The notes beneath the pieces were generated by a model. That model did no database searches, had not been told where the DNA came from, and worked only from the letters and a program-made list of their open reading frames with translations. 52,936 bases of DNA from assembly GCA_964403885.1 (NCBI GenBank), contig CAYOHY010000010.1, positions 1 to 52,936 of the forward strand. Direction: 5' to 3'. This document shows, piece by piece, positions 1 to 10,215 of this stretch. Each line of letters opens with the position of its first letter. Position 1 is the first letter of the stretch. Made by a program: the position numbers and the translations under genes. The stretch is from CAYOHY01 sp964403885 (GTDB lineage: Bacteria > Actinomycetota > Coriobacteriia > Anaerosomatales > PHET01).

Positions 1-191
1 ACAGCCTCGCAGAAGGCGTCGGCCAGGGTGGCGTCGGGTCCCAAGTCGCGACGTATCGCCCACATGATGCCCTCGTCGGGCAGCGGCGAGGCCGCGTCGG
101 TGGCGGAGGTGAAGTCGCAGTACGCGCACTTGGTGCGGCAGAACGGGACGTGCAGATAGAGCGAGACGGGCGACACCGGGTCGTGGCTCAT
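1..191 (-). CDS. hemW: Radical SAM HemW-like protein (5' part only)
   Basis: The first 63 codons are visible and the rest lies beyond base 1. The N-terminus contains LYLHVPFCRTKCAYCDF, with the CxxxCxxC cysteines (Cys18, Cys22, Cys25) that ligate the radical SAM [4Fe-4S] cluster. The H-x-P-F-C lead-in is typical of the HemN/HemW family. HemW is a heme chaperone long misannotated as coproporphyrinogen III oxidase. The short N-terminus before the cluster favours HemW over HemN, which carries a longer leader. The ATG at 191 overlaps the dusB TGA in an ATGA, so it is probably the last visible gene of a lepA-dusB-hemW transcript. Substrate assignment beyond the family is inference. Confidence 0.85.
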   Translation of the reverse strand, partial: MSHDPVSPVSLYLHVPFCRTKCAYCDFTSATDAASPLPDEGIMWAIRRDLGPDATLADAFCEA

Positions 192-1174
192 GCCTTCTCC
201 AGGTATGCGCGGTACTCGGCAAGCAACGCCTCGAGCTCCGCTTGGCTCTTGCAGTCGTTGACCTTGGCACGCACGAACGTCGCGCCCGGCATGCCCGCAA
301 TGTACCACGCGACATGCTTGCGCATGCGCACGTGCCCCCGCTCCCCCGCGAACGCCTCCATGGCACGCGCGTGCGCCAAGGCGACATCGATTCGCTCGAA
401 GGCCGTCGGCGGCTCAGGCGCCGGGAAACCGGACAACAGCGCCCGGGCGGCCGAGAATATCCACGGGTTGCCCTGCGCCCCCCGAGCGACCATCACCCCG
501 TCAGCGCCGGTGCGCTCGATCATCGCGACCACGTCTTCACCGGTGAACACGTCACCACTTCCGATGACGGGGATGGCCACCGCCTGCTTCACTCGGGCGA
601 TGACGTCCCAATCCGCATGACCCTTGTAGAACTGCTCTCGCGTGCGGCCGTGCACGGCGACCGCCGATGCGCCCGCCGCCTCCATCCGCTGCGCGAAGGC
701 GACCGCGTTCACGGATTCGTCGTCCCATCCGCTGCGGAACTTCACCGTCACAGGCACCGTCACCGCAGTACAGATCGCCGAGACGATCTCGGCAGCGAGC
801 TCGGGCGTGCGCATGAGCGCGCTGCCTTCGCCCTTCTGGACGACCTTGACCACCGGACACCCCATGTTGATGTCGATCGCGGCGACGTCGTCGCCGTAGC
901 GCTCGACGATGCGGGCCGCCTGGCGTGCCATCATCTCCGGCTCAGCGCCAAAGAGCTGCACGGCACAAGGGGTCTCGGCAGGATCGAGGGTGAGCAGCGC
1001 GGTCGAGCCCGCCGAGTGGGGGTTGTAGTGGAGCCCCTTGGCGCTGACCATCTCGGTGTAGGTCAGGCCGGCGCCCATGCGCTTGCAGATTGCCCGGAAC
1101 GGGGCCTCCGTGACGCCCGCCATGGGCGCGAGGAGTACCGGGTTCTCCGCGAGAAGCTTGGCGACGGGGTTCAT
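188..1174 (-). CDS. dusB: tRNA-dihydrouridine synthase (DusB type)
   Basis: This flavoenzyme reduces specific uridines in the tRNA D-loop to dihydrouridine using NAD(P)H. The 328 residues form a TIM barrel beginning with the FMN-site motif APMAGVTEAPFR (residues 16-27). The catalytic cysteine is Cys106 in NMGCPVVKVV. HGRTREQFYKG near 175-185 and GADGVMVARGAQGNPW near 225-240 are further FMN/tRNA-binding family motifs. Length is normal for DusB. The start lies 37 bp after lepA and the stop overlaps hemW, which suggests one operon. No defects are visible. The DusB subtype is assigned from the motif pattern and length rather than from tRNA specificity. Confidence 0.93.
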   Translation of the reverse strand: MNPVAKLLAENPVLLAPMAGVTEAPFRAICKRMGAGLTYTEMVSAKGLHYNPHSAGSTALLTLDPAETPCAVQLFGAEPEMMARQAARIVERYGDDVAAIDINMGCPVVKVVQKGEGSALMRTPELAAEIVSAICTAVTVPVTVKFRSGWDDESVNAVAFAQRMEAAGASAVAVHGRTREQFYKGHADWDVIARVKQAVAIPVIGSGDVFTGEDVVAMIERTGADGVMVARGAQGNPWIFSAARALLSGFPAPEPPTAFERIDVALAHARAMEAFAGERGHVRMRKHVAWYIAGMPGATFVRAKVNDCKSQAELEALLAEYRAYLEKA

Positions 1175-1211
1175 CGGCGCAGTTATCGACTGGAGGGGCG
1201 GCAGCCGAGGG

Positions 1212-3017
<1,806 letters not shown>

Positions 3018-3026
3018 AGCCGCGTT

Positions 3027-3032
3027 AGGATA
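3027..3032 (-). promoter_or_regulatory. Possible -10 box of lepA, close to the start codon
   Basis: On the minus strand TATCCT sits 10 bases before the lepA ATG. The same TGCTATCCT string occurs upstream of mreB (32067-32072). No good -35 is seen; TATGCC lies at 17 bases spacing. If used, the transcript would have a leader of only a few bases. Weak evidence. Confidence 0.25.
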
Positions 3033-3090
3033 GCAGGGGTGGTGCTGGGGGCATAGCATCATCGAGGATAGATATGCCCCGTGCAGTGGT

Positions 3091-3120
3091 TTGGCGACGC
3101 TCGGAACCGTGTGCTAGACT
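3091..3120 (+). promoter_or_regulatory. Probable rpsT promoter
   Basis: TTGGCG (3091-3096) and TAGACT (3115-3120) are separated by 18 bases and lie 65 bases upstream of the rpsT start. They match three to four of six bases of each sigma70 consensus box. The region is a divergent lepA/rpsT intergenic space, so a promoter is expected here. No start-site data are available. Confidence 0.5.
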
Positions 3121-3184
3121 ATCGCGGTTCGTCGACACCCCCACTGCGACGGGCTCTAACGGTATCGTCAGGAGGACGAAGCTA

Positions 3185-3448
3185 GTGGCTAACATCAAGA
3201 GCCAGAAGAAGCGCATTCTCACCAATGAGAAGGCACACCAGCGCAACAAGGCCTACAAGTCTGCGCTGAAGACCGCCATCAAGAAGGTCCACGTTGCCAT
3301 CGAGGCCAACGACGCCGACGCCGCCAAGGCTGCCGCCGTCGAGGCTTCGGCACTGCTCGACAAGGCTGCCAGCAAGGGCATCATCCACAAGAAGCAGGCC
3401 GCCAACCGCAAGTCGGGCATCATGAAGGCCGCGAACAAGGTCGCCTAG
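3185..3448 (+). CDS. rpsT: 30S ribosomal protein S20
   Basis: S20 is a helical primary binder of 16S rRNA in the 30S subunit. The start chosen is the GTG at 3185, giving the standard N-terminus (M)ANIKSQKKRI. It is preceded by a strong AGGAGG at 3170-3175 with 9 bases spacing. The in-frame ATG at 3074 would add 37 residues unlike S20. The protein has 87 residues, is Lys/Ala-rich, and contains the family string NKAYKSALKTAIKK. It is divergent from lepA and convergent with holA. Its stop codon overlaps the holA stop within a 4-bp CTAG, and its terminator lies inside holA. Confidence 0.97.
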   Translation: MANIKSQKKRILTNEKAHQRNKAYKSALKTAIKKVHVAIEANDADAAKAAAVEASALLDKAASKGIIHKKQAANRKSGIMKAANKVA

Positions 3449-4416
3449 TTCGCGCACACCTTCACAATGAGGCGTTCGAAAACGAGTCGGGAATCCCGGC
3501 TCGTTTTCATTTTCCCCTCGGCTTCCGCCGCTGCTCGCAAGATGTCGACCAGCTCCTCGGCGGTGAAGAGGCGCGCCTGACGGACGAGGTTCTTCACCTG
3601 CCAGTCGGGACGCCCCATGGCGCGCGCCAGCTCGGCGGCCGACCCATGACCCCGGTCGAGCAGGGCTCGGGCGGAGAGCAGGTCTCGAATGATGCGCAGC
3701 GCGGTCGCGTGGAGCGCGAACACCGACTCCCCGTCGCCCAGCAGTTTCGACGACAGGACCAGCGCGCGGCGACAGTCACGATTCGCGAGCGCATCAGGGA
3801 AGTCCCACAGACGCGCCTTGGCGGCATTGGCGACCACGCCCTCGACGTCCGCGCGCGTGATCTCGCGACGATCGCCGATGTAGGCGACGAGCTTGTCGAG
3901 CTCCGCGGACACCCGCCGCAGGTCCTCACCGGTCGCACTGATGAAGAGCTGGGCGACCTGCGGCTCCATGGTCTTGTTGCGCTCGGCCACAAGCTCCAAA
4001 ACGCCACGCTGGAACTCCGCGCCCTTCTTCTGTGTGCGCTCGAGGACGCCGCCCAACTTGTCCACGGCCTTGTAGAGCCGGGTGTTCTTCGCGAGCTTGG
4101 CACCCGACAGCGCGAGGATGCAGGTGGGCGCGGGATCGGCCGCGTAGGCGACCAGCGCCTCGGCGCTCTCTTTGGGCAACTTGTCGACGTTCTTGACCAC
4201 GACCAGGCGGTGATCGGAGGCGAACGGAAGCGTGTTGCACGCCGCGACGATCGCATCGCCGGACGCCGAGTCGCCATCGAACGTCTCCGAGTTGAAGTCG
4301 AGGTCCGCTACCTCGCCAACGCGCTTCTTGAGCCGATCGAGCGCCTGCTGAACAAGGAAGTCCTGCTCGCTCAAGATCAGATAGACGGGCTTCAAGGCGG
4401 ATGCGGTGGCGCTCAT
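3445..4416 (-). CDS. holA: DNA polymerase III subunit delta
   Basis: HolA is the clamp-loader delta subunit that opens the beta sliding clamp. The ATG at 4416 follows GAGGAG at a proper distance and gives 323 residues, typical of the family. Near the start PVYLILSEQDFLVQQALD is the delta N-terminal strand-helix. The SDHRLVVVKNVDKLPKE segment (about 80-95) and the C-terminal FALHATALRIIRDLL and KMKTSRDSRLVFERL are also characteristic. A GTG at 4494 in the same frame would add 26 unrelated residues. The gene follows comEC as in many bacteria. The comEC frame remains open for about 490 bp into this gene. Confidence 0.93.
   Translation of the reverse strand: MSATASALKPVYLILSEQDFLVQQALDRLKKRVGEVADLDFNSETFDGDSASGDAIVAACNTLPFASDHRLVVVKNVDKLPKESAEALVAYAADPAPTCILALSGAKLAKNTRLYKAVDKLGGVLERTQKKGAEFQRGVLELVAERNKTMEPQVAQLFISATGEDLRRVSAELDKLVAYIGDRREITRADVEGVVANAAKARLWDFPDALANRDCRRALVLSSKLLGDGESVFALHATALRIIRDLLSARALLDRGHGSAAELARAMGRPDWQVKNLVRQARLFTAEELVDILRAAAEAEGKMKTSRDSRLVFERLIVKVCAN
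3478..3513 (+). terminator. Intrinsic terminator of rpsT, inside the holA 3' end
   Basis: GAAAACGAG (3478-3486) pairs perfectly with CTCGTTTTC (3500-3508). A T-G wobble and a CGGG/CCCG extension continue the stem to a minimal loop, and ATTTT follows. It starts 30 bases after the rpsT stop. These bases also encode the last residues of HolA on the other strand. Confidence 0.75.
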
Positions 4417-6769
4417 CGGCTCCTCGGGAAGGGTTCGTGGTTGACCGGCTGTGGACGGCGTACAGTTTCCCATACGGCACCTGCACACTACCACGGTTCG
4501 CGACCTCGGCTGACCATCCGTTGGGCGTGATGTGGACCGTCACGTCACCGCATCGATCGGTGCGAAGCACGCGCGAGCCCGACCGTTCCAGCACGTCGAT
4601 GGTTGAGGGCACCGGGTGGCCGAACTTGTTGCCGGCGCCCACGCTGATGAGCGCGCATTCCGGTCGCAGCACCGCAAGCGACTCCGCAGACAGCGCTCCC
4701 CTGCTTCCGTGGTGGCCCACCTTCACGACGTCGATGTCGCCCACAGACCCGGAGGTGACCAGCGGGTCGATCACGTCGGCCTCGGCGTCTCCGGTGGTGA
4801 GACAAGCGAACTGAGCGCTGCTCACCGACACAACGACGCTCGACGAGTTCTGTGTTGGGTCCTCCACCTCGCGCGCAGGCGCGAGCACCTTGAGCAATAA
4901 TCGGCCGGTTCGCCATGCGTCGCCGGCGACGACCTCTGTCACAGGGGCCCCTAGTGCTCGGGCCTCCTCAGGCAGTCGGTGAGCGGCGCCTCGCGCCACC
5001 ACGATCCGCCCCACGCGCACCGACCCCATGAGCGCTGACGCGCCGCCCGTGTGATCCTCGTGCATGTGGGTCAGCACCAGCACGTCGACGGACCGAACAC
5101 CGTGGCGCTCAAGCGCACCCCTCAAGGCATCGCCGTCAGGCCCTGTGTCGATCAAGGTTGTCCGGGGACCGTCGCGCACCAAGATCGCGTCACCCTGCCC
5201 CACGTCCATCATGACGATGCGCTGCCCCGAGGGTGCCGGCGGTCCCACCGCGAGCGCCAGCGTCACCGTCACGCAACACGCAACGCCGCCGACCGCCCAT
5301 GATCGCCGGGGCTGCGGCCAGATGGCCCACACCGCGCCACACGCCATCAGCAGCGCGAGAGAGGCCCAGACGGCATCCAGGCCCAACGGCACCGATGCCG
5401 ACGGGACGCGGGCAAGATGCGATGCGACCTCACATGTCAGTGCACCCGCTGCACCGGCAACGCCGAGGACCATGCGTCCCATCACAGGCACACACCGACC
5501 GAGCGCCACCCCGGAAAGCCCAACGACGAGCGCCAGGGACACCAGAGGTCCAGCGAGCAGGTTCGCCACAGGAGCGATCAACGACACCGCCCCAAAGGTC
5601 GAGGCGATCAGCGGCAACGTCGTGGTCTGCGCCACCAGCGTCATCGATACCGGGGCGGCGAGCCCACGCACCGCGTGGGGCAACGCCGCAGCTACCCACG
5701 CCTCCCCAAGTCCGCCGAACAGTACCAGCCCGGCGACGGCCGCGACCGAGAGCTGCAACCCCAGATCGAACGCCGAAGGCGGCCAGGTCACGAGCGAGAC
5801 ACCCACCGCCGCGGCCAAAGCCGCACCTGAGTCAGTCCTGCGTCCGGAGATGATCGCTCCCGTTGCAGCGCACGCCATGAGCCACGCGCGCACCGCAGAA
5901 GACTGAACCCCCGTCGCCACCACGTAGAGCCCGATCAACCCGGCCGTCACGATCAAGGCGGGTGCCCGTCTGACACCCATCCGCGCCAGACACCATGCCG
6001 CAAGCACGGCCACGACCACCAGATGCGACCCGCTCACGGCAACGAGATGCGTGAGTCCCGTGATGCGGAAGTCCGACTCGGCCTGCGTGCCGGCGAGTCG
6101 CCGCCTATCGCCGAGAACCACCCCCGCAAGCAGATCCCCGCCGGGACCTTTCACGCTCCGCATGTCTCGCACCGCCGCGAGCCGTACCGGGCCGACGACT
6201 CCTGTCATCGTTCGCGCCCAGCCCTCCCGTCGCACCGCACGAGCGGACACCCTCCCGATCCGCCCCGACCGATGCGCACGCATCCCCCACTCGTCCGTAC
6301 CGGGCGGAGACAGGGCGCCGAAGAACCGCACACGCTGACCGATCTCGGGCGTCGCGCCTTGCGGCCACGAAACATCCAAACGCAGTCCCGACGTTCCCTC
6401 GACGATGACATCCGAGCGATCGCCGAACCGCCCGCTCTTGGCGTCCGTGGCGGCCTCGACCTCCCACTGCGAACGACGTGACTCCACCAGATGCCTCACC
6501 TGAGCGCTCCACCCCGCCCAGAAGCAGCCGCCTGCGGCAAGCCCCACGGCAAGCCCGGCGCAAGCGATACACAGAGCACCTCGTCGCCCGGCCACGACCG
6601 CCGCAACCCCCGCGCCGAGCGCCCACGGCACCCACTGGAGCGGCCGGGTTCCGGCAACGTAGGCGGCGAACGCCGTGCGTTCTGCGATGATCACCCCCGC
6701 CCACATCCCCGCGATGAGCCACAAGAGAGGCGGCAGGCTCGGTCGCGTGACCGCACGCTCAGCGCACAC
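3926..6769 (-). CDS. comEC: ComEC/Rec2 DNA-uptake channel protein (3' end uncertain)
   Basis: ComEC forms the inner-membrane channel that imports single-stranded DNA during natural transformation. The GTG at 6769 lies inside the comEA 3' end and is preceded by AAGGA. Several N-terminal membrane segments are followed by an OB-like region. The Competence domain carries HLVAVSGSH (about 241-249). A C-terminal metallo-beta-lactamase-like domain has HMHEDHTGG (568-576) and VGHHGSRG (about 684-691). Family similarity stops near residue 752 (base about 4513) at HITPNGW. The frame then has no stop until 3926, giving 947 residues with about 195 that look like holA read in another frame. A TGA overlapping the holA ATG exists in a different frame. 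A frameshift or sequence error near 4420-4490 is therefore plausible, and the last 490 bp should not be trusted as protein. Confidence 0.85.
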   Translation of the reverse strand: MCAERAVTRPSLPPLLWLIAGMWAGVIIAERTAFAAYVAGTRPLQWVPWALGAGVAAVVAGRRGALCIACAGLAVGLAAGGCFWAGWSAQVRHLVESRRSQWEVEAATDAKSGRFGDRSDVIVEGTSGLRLDVSWPQGATPEIGQRVRFFGALSPPGTDEWGMRAHRSGRIGRVSARAVRREGWARTMTGVVGPVRLAAVRDMRSVKGPGGDLLAGVVLGDRRRLAGTQAESDFRITGLTHLVAVSGSHLVVVAVLAAWCLARMGVRRAPALIVTAGLIGLYVVATGVQSSAVRAWLMACAATGAIISGRRTDSGAALAAAVGVSLVTWPPSAFDLGLQLSVAAVAGLVLFGGLGEAWVAAALPHAVRGLAAPVSMTLVAQTTTLPLIASTFGAVSLIAPVANLLAGPLVSLALVVGLSGVALGRCVPVMGRMVLGVAGAAGALTCEVASHLARVPSASVPLGLDAVWASLALLMACGAVWAIWPQPRRSWAVGGVACCVTVTLALAVGPPAPSGQRIVMMDVGQGDAILVRDGPRTTLIDTGPDGDALRGALERHGVRSVDVLVLTHMHEDHTGGASALMGSVRVGRIVVARGAAHRLPEEARALGAPVTEVVAGDAWRTGRLLLKVLAPAREVEDPTQNSSSVVVSVSSAQFACLTTGDAEADVIDPLVTSGSVGDIDVVKVGHHGSRGALSAESLAVLRPECALISVGAGNKFGHPVPSTIDVLERSGSRVLRTDRCGDVTVHITPNGWSAEVANRGSVQVPYGKLYAVHSRSTTNPSRGADERHRIRLEARLSDLERAGLPCSAGARSAQEARWRGSGPRLQLGDVRWRLGVRRCDRRGVQHASVRLRSPPGRGQERRQVAQRERRGAGRLRGRSRAHLHPRAVGCQAREEHPALQGRGQVGRRPRAHTEEGRGVPAWRFGACGRAQQDHGAAGRPALHQCDR

Positions 6770-7466
6770 TGACCAGGTCCTTGAGCTGCTCGAGCTTCTT
6801 GGGCCCGATTCCCGAGACACGACCGAGGTCTTCGACCGTGGCAAAGGGCCCATTCGCGTCACGGTCGGCGACGATGCGCTGGGCGGTCGAGGGCCCGACC
6901 CCCGGCAACGTGTCCAGCAAAGTGACATCGGCCGTATTGAGGTTCACCAGCCCACTCGACGAGCCCGATGCGGCTCCACCCCCGCCGTTGGACGCACCGG
7001 CGGCCTGTGACCCCGCCCCGGCGGCCACGTCATCCTCGCTCGAGATGACCACCTGCTCGCCATCCTCCAACGGTCGCGCTAGGTTGACCGACTCCGGCAC
7101 GGCATCGGGAAGCAGGCCTCCTGCGGCGTCCACCGCGTCACACACGCGGGAGCCGGGACCAAGTCGGTAGACACCCGGTCGGCGCACAGCCCCCGCCACG
7201 TGCACCACCAAAGTGGCCTGAGCGCCTGCGGTACCCACCGCCGACGCGCTCGCCGCACGCGATTCCTCAGTGCGAGCGACGCCATCTCCCGCCACGCCTC
7301 GCTCGATCGCAACCGCTTCGCCGCCCCGCGGCCACCAGTGCCACAGGGACCAGACGGCGGCCCCCACGGCGATCGCAAGACATGCGGCGGTCACCGCCGG
7401 CGGCACCCCTGCCAGCCCGGCTCTGCGCGCGAGATCCCGTAGCCGCGGTTCGATCTGCTCCCACAT
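6759..7466 (-). CDS. comEA: ComEA-like DNA receptor
   Basis: ComEA is a membrane-anchored double-stranded DNA receptor for transformation. The 235 residues comprise a short cytoplasmic lead, one membrane helix (about 25-45, VTAACLAIAVGAAVWSLWHW) and an SLBB domain (about 86-150, VHVAGAVRRPGVYRL). A Gly/Ser-rich linker leads to tandem helix-hairpin-helix motifs at the C-terminus (LPGVGPSTAQRIV and VSGIGPKKLEQL), which bind DNA. The gene overlaps comEC by 11 bases. The ATG at 7466 has no visible Shine-Dalgarno because a strong hairpin ends 4 bases upstream. The GTG about 20 codons later is an alternative start that would still keep the membrane helix. Confidence 0.93.
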   Translation of the reverse strand: MWEQIEPRLRDLARRAGLAGVPPAVTAACLAIAVGAAVWSLWHWWPRGGEAVAIERGVAGDGVARTEESRAASASAVGTAGAQATLVVHVAGAVRRPGVYRLGPGSRVCDAVDAAGGLLPDAVPESVNLARPLEDGEQVVISSEDDVAAGAGSQAAGASNGGGGAASGSSSGLVNLNTADVTLLDTLPGVGPSTAQRIVADRDANGPFATVEDLGRVSGIGPKKLEQLKDLVSVR

Positions 7467-7470
7467 ACCA

Positions 7471-7506
7471 AGACGCCCCCTCGTCGAAGCGACGGAGGGG
7501 GCGTCT
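7471..7506 (-). terminator. Strong hairpin between leuS and comEA
   Basis: AGACGCCCCCTC (7471-7482) pairs over 12 bp with GAGGGGGCGTCT (7495-7506). A GTCG/CGAC inner stem with a 3-base loop lies inside, with one bulged G. Neither side has a good T-run (TTGGTATG on the minus strand). It may be the leuS terminator or a translation-blocking structure for comEA. Confidence 0.6.
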
Positions 7507-7590
7507 GTCGGTTTCGGCCTCGCGGGCCGCCTTCACTCGACCCGCACGAACACCGTAGCGTCCGAGACTTGCCGAGATTCAACCCGTCCC

Positions 7591-10128
7591 TTACCCGGCG
7601 ACGACCACGCTCACCAGCTTGCCGGGGACGACCACGACCTTCTTGACTTCCTTGCCCTCGAGCCAGCTCGCGACCTCGGCCAGCGACAGCTCGATGATGG
7701 CCTCCTGTGCGGCATCGACGGCGACGGTCACCTTGCCTCGCACCTTGCCGTTGACCTGCACCGCCAGCTCGACCTCATCGGCGACCGCAGCCGCGGCGTC
7801 GAAGTGGGGCCAAGTCGCCGAGTGGACGGAACCCGTGCCGCCCAAGGCCTGCGCCCACAGCTCCTCGGACATGTGAGGTGTGAAGGGGGCGAGCATCAGC
7901 ACGAGGCGCTCGGCCACCTCGCGCATGAGCGCAAGGTCACGAGAGCCGGTGGGCACAGCATTGCGGTAGTCGTAGGCCGCGTTGGTGAGCTCCATCATCG
8001 CCGCGATCGCTGTGTTGAACTGGAAGCGCTCGATGTCGTCAGTGACCTTGCCCGTGACGCGGTGCATCTCACGATGGAGCGCCTTGGAGGCAGCGTCACC
8101 GCTCGCCGCGACACCGCAGCCCTCGGCGGCCTCCTGGGCCGCCTCGACGACGAAGCGCCAGACGCGCGACAGCCAGCGATACATGCCCTCGACGCCCTCG
8201 TAGCTCCACTCGAGGTCCTTGTCGGGCGGGGCCATGAACAGGATGTAGGCGCGCAGAGTGTCGGCGCCGTACTTCTCGATCATCTCCTCGGGGGCGACCA
8301 CGTTGCCCTTCGACTTCGACATCGTCTCGCCGTCCTTCTTCACCATGCCCTGGGTGAGCAGGTTGGTGAACGGCTCATCGAAGCTCAACATGCCGATGTC
8401 TCGCAGCACCTTGGTGAAGAACCGCGAGTAGAGCAGGTGCAAGATGGCGTGCTCGATGCCGCCGATGTACTGGTCGACGGGCATCCAGTAGTCGGCCTTG
8501 TCCTTGCCGAAGGCGGCCTGATCGTTGCGCGCGTCGCAGTAGCGCAGGTAGTACCAGCTCGAGCACGTGAACGTGTCCATGGTGTCGGTCTCGCGGCGGG
8601 CCGCGCCTCCGCACGTAGGACAGGTTGTCTCGTAGAACTCAGGGTGATCCGCGAGGGTCTCGCCCTTGGTGATGTCGATCTCCATGGGCAACACGACGGG
8701 AAGCTGCTCCTCGGGCACCGGGACCAGTCCGCACGCCGGGCAGTGAACGGCCGGGATCGGATTGCCCCAGTAGCGCTGACGGGAGATGAGCCAGTCGCGC
8801 AGCCGGAAGTTGATCGCAAAACGGCCGCGGTCCTGATCGGCGAGGGACTGGGTGACGGCACGCATGCCCTCGGAGCCCTTGCCTCCCCGCATGCCTGTGA
8901 AGGGACCGGACTGAACCATCACGCCGTCGCCCGAGTACGCCTCGTCCCAGTCGACGTCGCCGCGAATGCGCTCGGCAACCCCGGTGAGCTCGCGCAACAG
9001 CGAGTCGTCGTCTGCGACGACGACCGGAGGGATCTCCAGGCCGTACTTGCGAGCGAAGTCAAAGTCACGCTGGTCGCCCGAGGGAACCGCCATGACCGCG
9101 CCGGTCCCGTACTCCATGAGCACGTAGTCGCTCACCCACACCGGGACCTTGGCACCGTTGACCGGGTTGATGACGTAGCGGCCGGTGAACGCACCGTTCT
9201 TCTCGCGCTCCCCCAGCTGACGCTCGACCGCGGTCTCGCGAGCAGCCGACTCGACGACCGCCATGACGGCGGCCTCGTACTCGGTCCCGGCGACGAACTC
9301 CTTCACGCGCGGGTGCTCGGGCGCGAGCAGGAAGAACGAGCAGCCGAACAGCGTGTCGGGACGCGTGGTGAACACGGTGATGGACTCACCGGTGGGCTCG
9401 CCATCGGCGCCACAGAGCTCGAAGTCGACCTCGGCACCCTCGCTGCGGCCGATCCAGTTGGCCTGCATGGTCTTGACGCGCTCGGGCCAGCCGGGGAGCT
9501 TGTCGAGGTCGTCGAGCAGCTCCTGGGCGTACTCGGTGATCTTGAAGTACCACTGCTCGAGCTCACGCTTCTCGACCACGCTCTTGCATCGCCAGCACAC
9601 GCCGTCGCCCACGACCTGCTCATTGGCAAGCACCGTGGCACAGCTGGGACACCAGTTGACCGGCGAGCTCTTGCGCTCCACCAGGCCGCGCTCCCAGAAC
9701 TTGAGGAAGATCCACTGGCCCCAGCGGTAGTAGTCGACGTCGCAGCTTCTGACGGTGCGGTCCCAGTCGTAGCTGAAGCCCATCCGCTTGAACGAAGCTG
9801 CCTGCGTCTCGATGTTGGCATAGGTCCACTTGGCGGGGTGCGAGTTGGACTTGATCGCCGCGTTCTCGGCAGGCAGGCCGAAGGCATCCCAGCCGATGGG
9901 ATGCAGGACCGAGTAGCCCTTCATGACCGCCTGGCGGGCCACCACGTCGCCGATCGTGTAGTTGCGCACATGACCCATGTGGATGTCACCCGAGGGGTAC
10001 GGGAACATCTCGAGCACGTACTTCTTGGGCTTACCCGCATCCTCGGTGGCGTGATACTGGCCGTCGCGTTCCCACGCGGCCTGCCACTTCTCTTCGATCG
10101 CGTGCGGGTTGTACCTGGATTCGGTCAC
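7591..10128 (-). CDS. leuS: Leucine-tRNA ligase
   Basis: LeuRS is a class I synthetase that charges tRNA-Leu and edits misactivated amino acids. The GTG at 10128 has AGGAGG ten bases upstream and gives 845 residues, normal for bacterial LeuRS. The HIGH-type motif is HMGH (50-53) within FPYPSGDIHMGHVRNYT. The second signature is MSKSKGN in the C-terminal half. A CxxC pair of knuckles (CPSCATVL, CWRCKSVV) lies before the editing insert, and a second set (CPACGLVP, CPTCGGAA) lies after it. The longer reading from an ATG at 10197 adds 23 residues unlike the family. It lies between a DUF218 gene and comEA on the same strand. Confidence 0.97.
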   Translation of the reverse strand: MTESRYNPHAIEEKWQAAWERDGQYHATEDAGKPKKYVLEMFPYPSGDIHMGHVRNYTIGDVVARQAVMKGYSVLHPIGWDAFGLPAENAAIKSNSHPAKWTYANIETQAASFKRMGFSYDWDRTVRSCDVDYYRWGQWIFLKFWERGLVERKSSPVNWCPSCATVLANEQVVGDGVCWRCKSVVEKRELEQWYFKITEYAQELLDDLDKLPGWPERVKTMQANWIGRSEGAEVDFELCGADGEPTGESITVFTTRPDTLFGCSFFLLAPEHPRVKEFVAGTEYEAAVMAVVESAARETAVERQLGEREKNGAFTGRYVINPVNGAKVPVWVSDYVLMEYGTGAVMAVPSGDQRDFDFARKYGLEIPPVVVADDDSLLRELTGVAERIRGDVDWDEAYSGDGVMVQSGPFTGMRGGKGSEGMRAVTQSLADQDRGRFAINFRLRDWLISRQRYWGNPIPAVHCPACGLVPVPEEQLPVVLPMEIDITKGETLADHPEFYETTCPTCGGAARRETDTMDTFTCSSWYYLRYCDARNDQAAFGKDKADYWMPVDQYIGGIEHAILHLLYSRFFTKVLRDIGMLSFDEPFTNLLTQGMVKKDGETMSKSKGNVVAPEEMIEKYGADTLRAYILFMAPPDKDLEWSYEGVEGMYRWLSRVWRFVVEAAQEAAEGCGVAASGDAASKALHREMHRVTGKVTDDIERFQFNTAIAAMMELTNAAYDYRNAVPTGSRDLALMREVAERLVLMLAPFTPHMSEELWAQALGGTGSVHSATWPHFDAAAAVADEVELAVQVNGKVRGKVTVAVDAAQEAIIELSLAEVASWLEGKEVKKVVVVPGKLVSVVVAG

Positions 10129-10175
10129 GGGTGGGGCCTCCTGGCGCTCGTCCCGGGTGCTGGCGTAGACACTAG

Positions 10176-10181
10176 ATTCTA
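10176..10181 (-). promoter_or_regulatory. Possible leuS -10 box
   Basis: TAGAAT on the minus strand lies 48 bases before the leuS GTG, inside the small palindrome CTAGATTCTAG. No convincing -35 lies 17 bases further upstream (GTGCGG). Low support. Confidence 0.3.
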
Positions 10182-10215
10182 GCCGAGGCAGCCGCACGCC
10201 GCACGCGCGACGTCG

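Noticed and set aside
3926..4413. A genuine 163-residue ComEC domain encoded inside holA
   Set aside because: The residues are Arg/Gly/His-rich like shadow frames and all three minus-strand frames are open here, so the reading is not evidence of a domain.
7270..10182. A 970-codon plus-strand open frame opposite leuS and comEA
   Set aside because: It is antisense to clear genes and has the Arg/His/Asp/Gly/Leu composition of GC-rich shadow frames, with no motif or ribosome site.
10129..10215. A T-box riboswitch before leuS
   Set aside because: Only 87 bases separate leuS from the upstream gene, too short, and no T-box consensus is seen.
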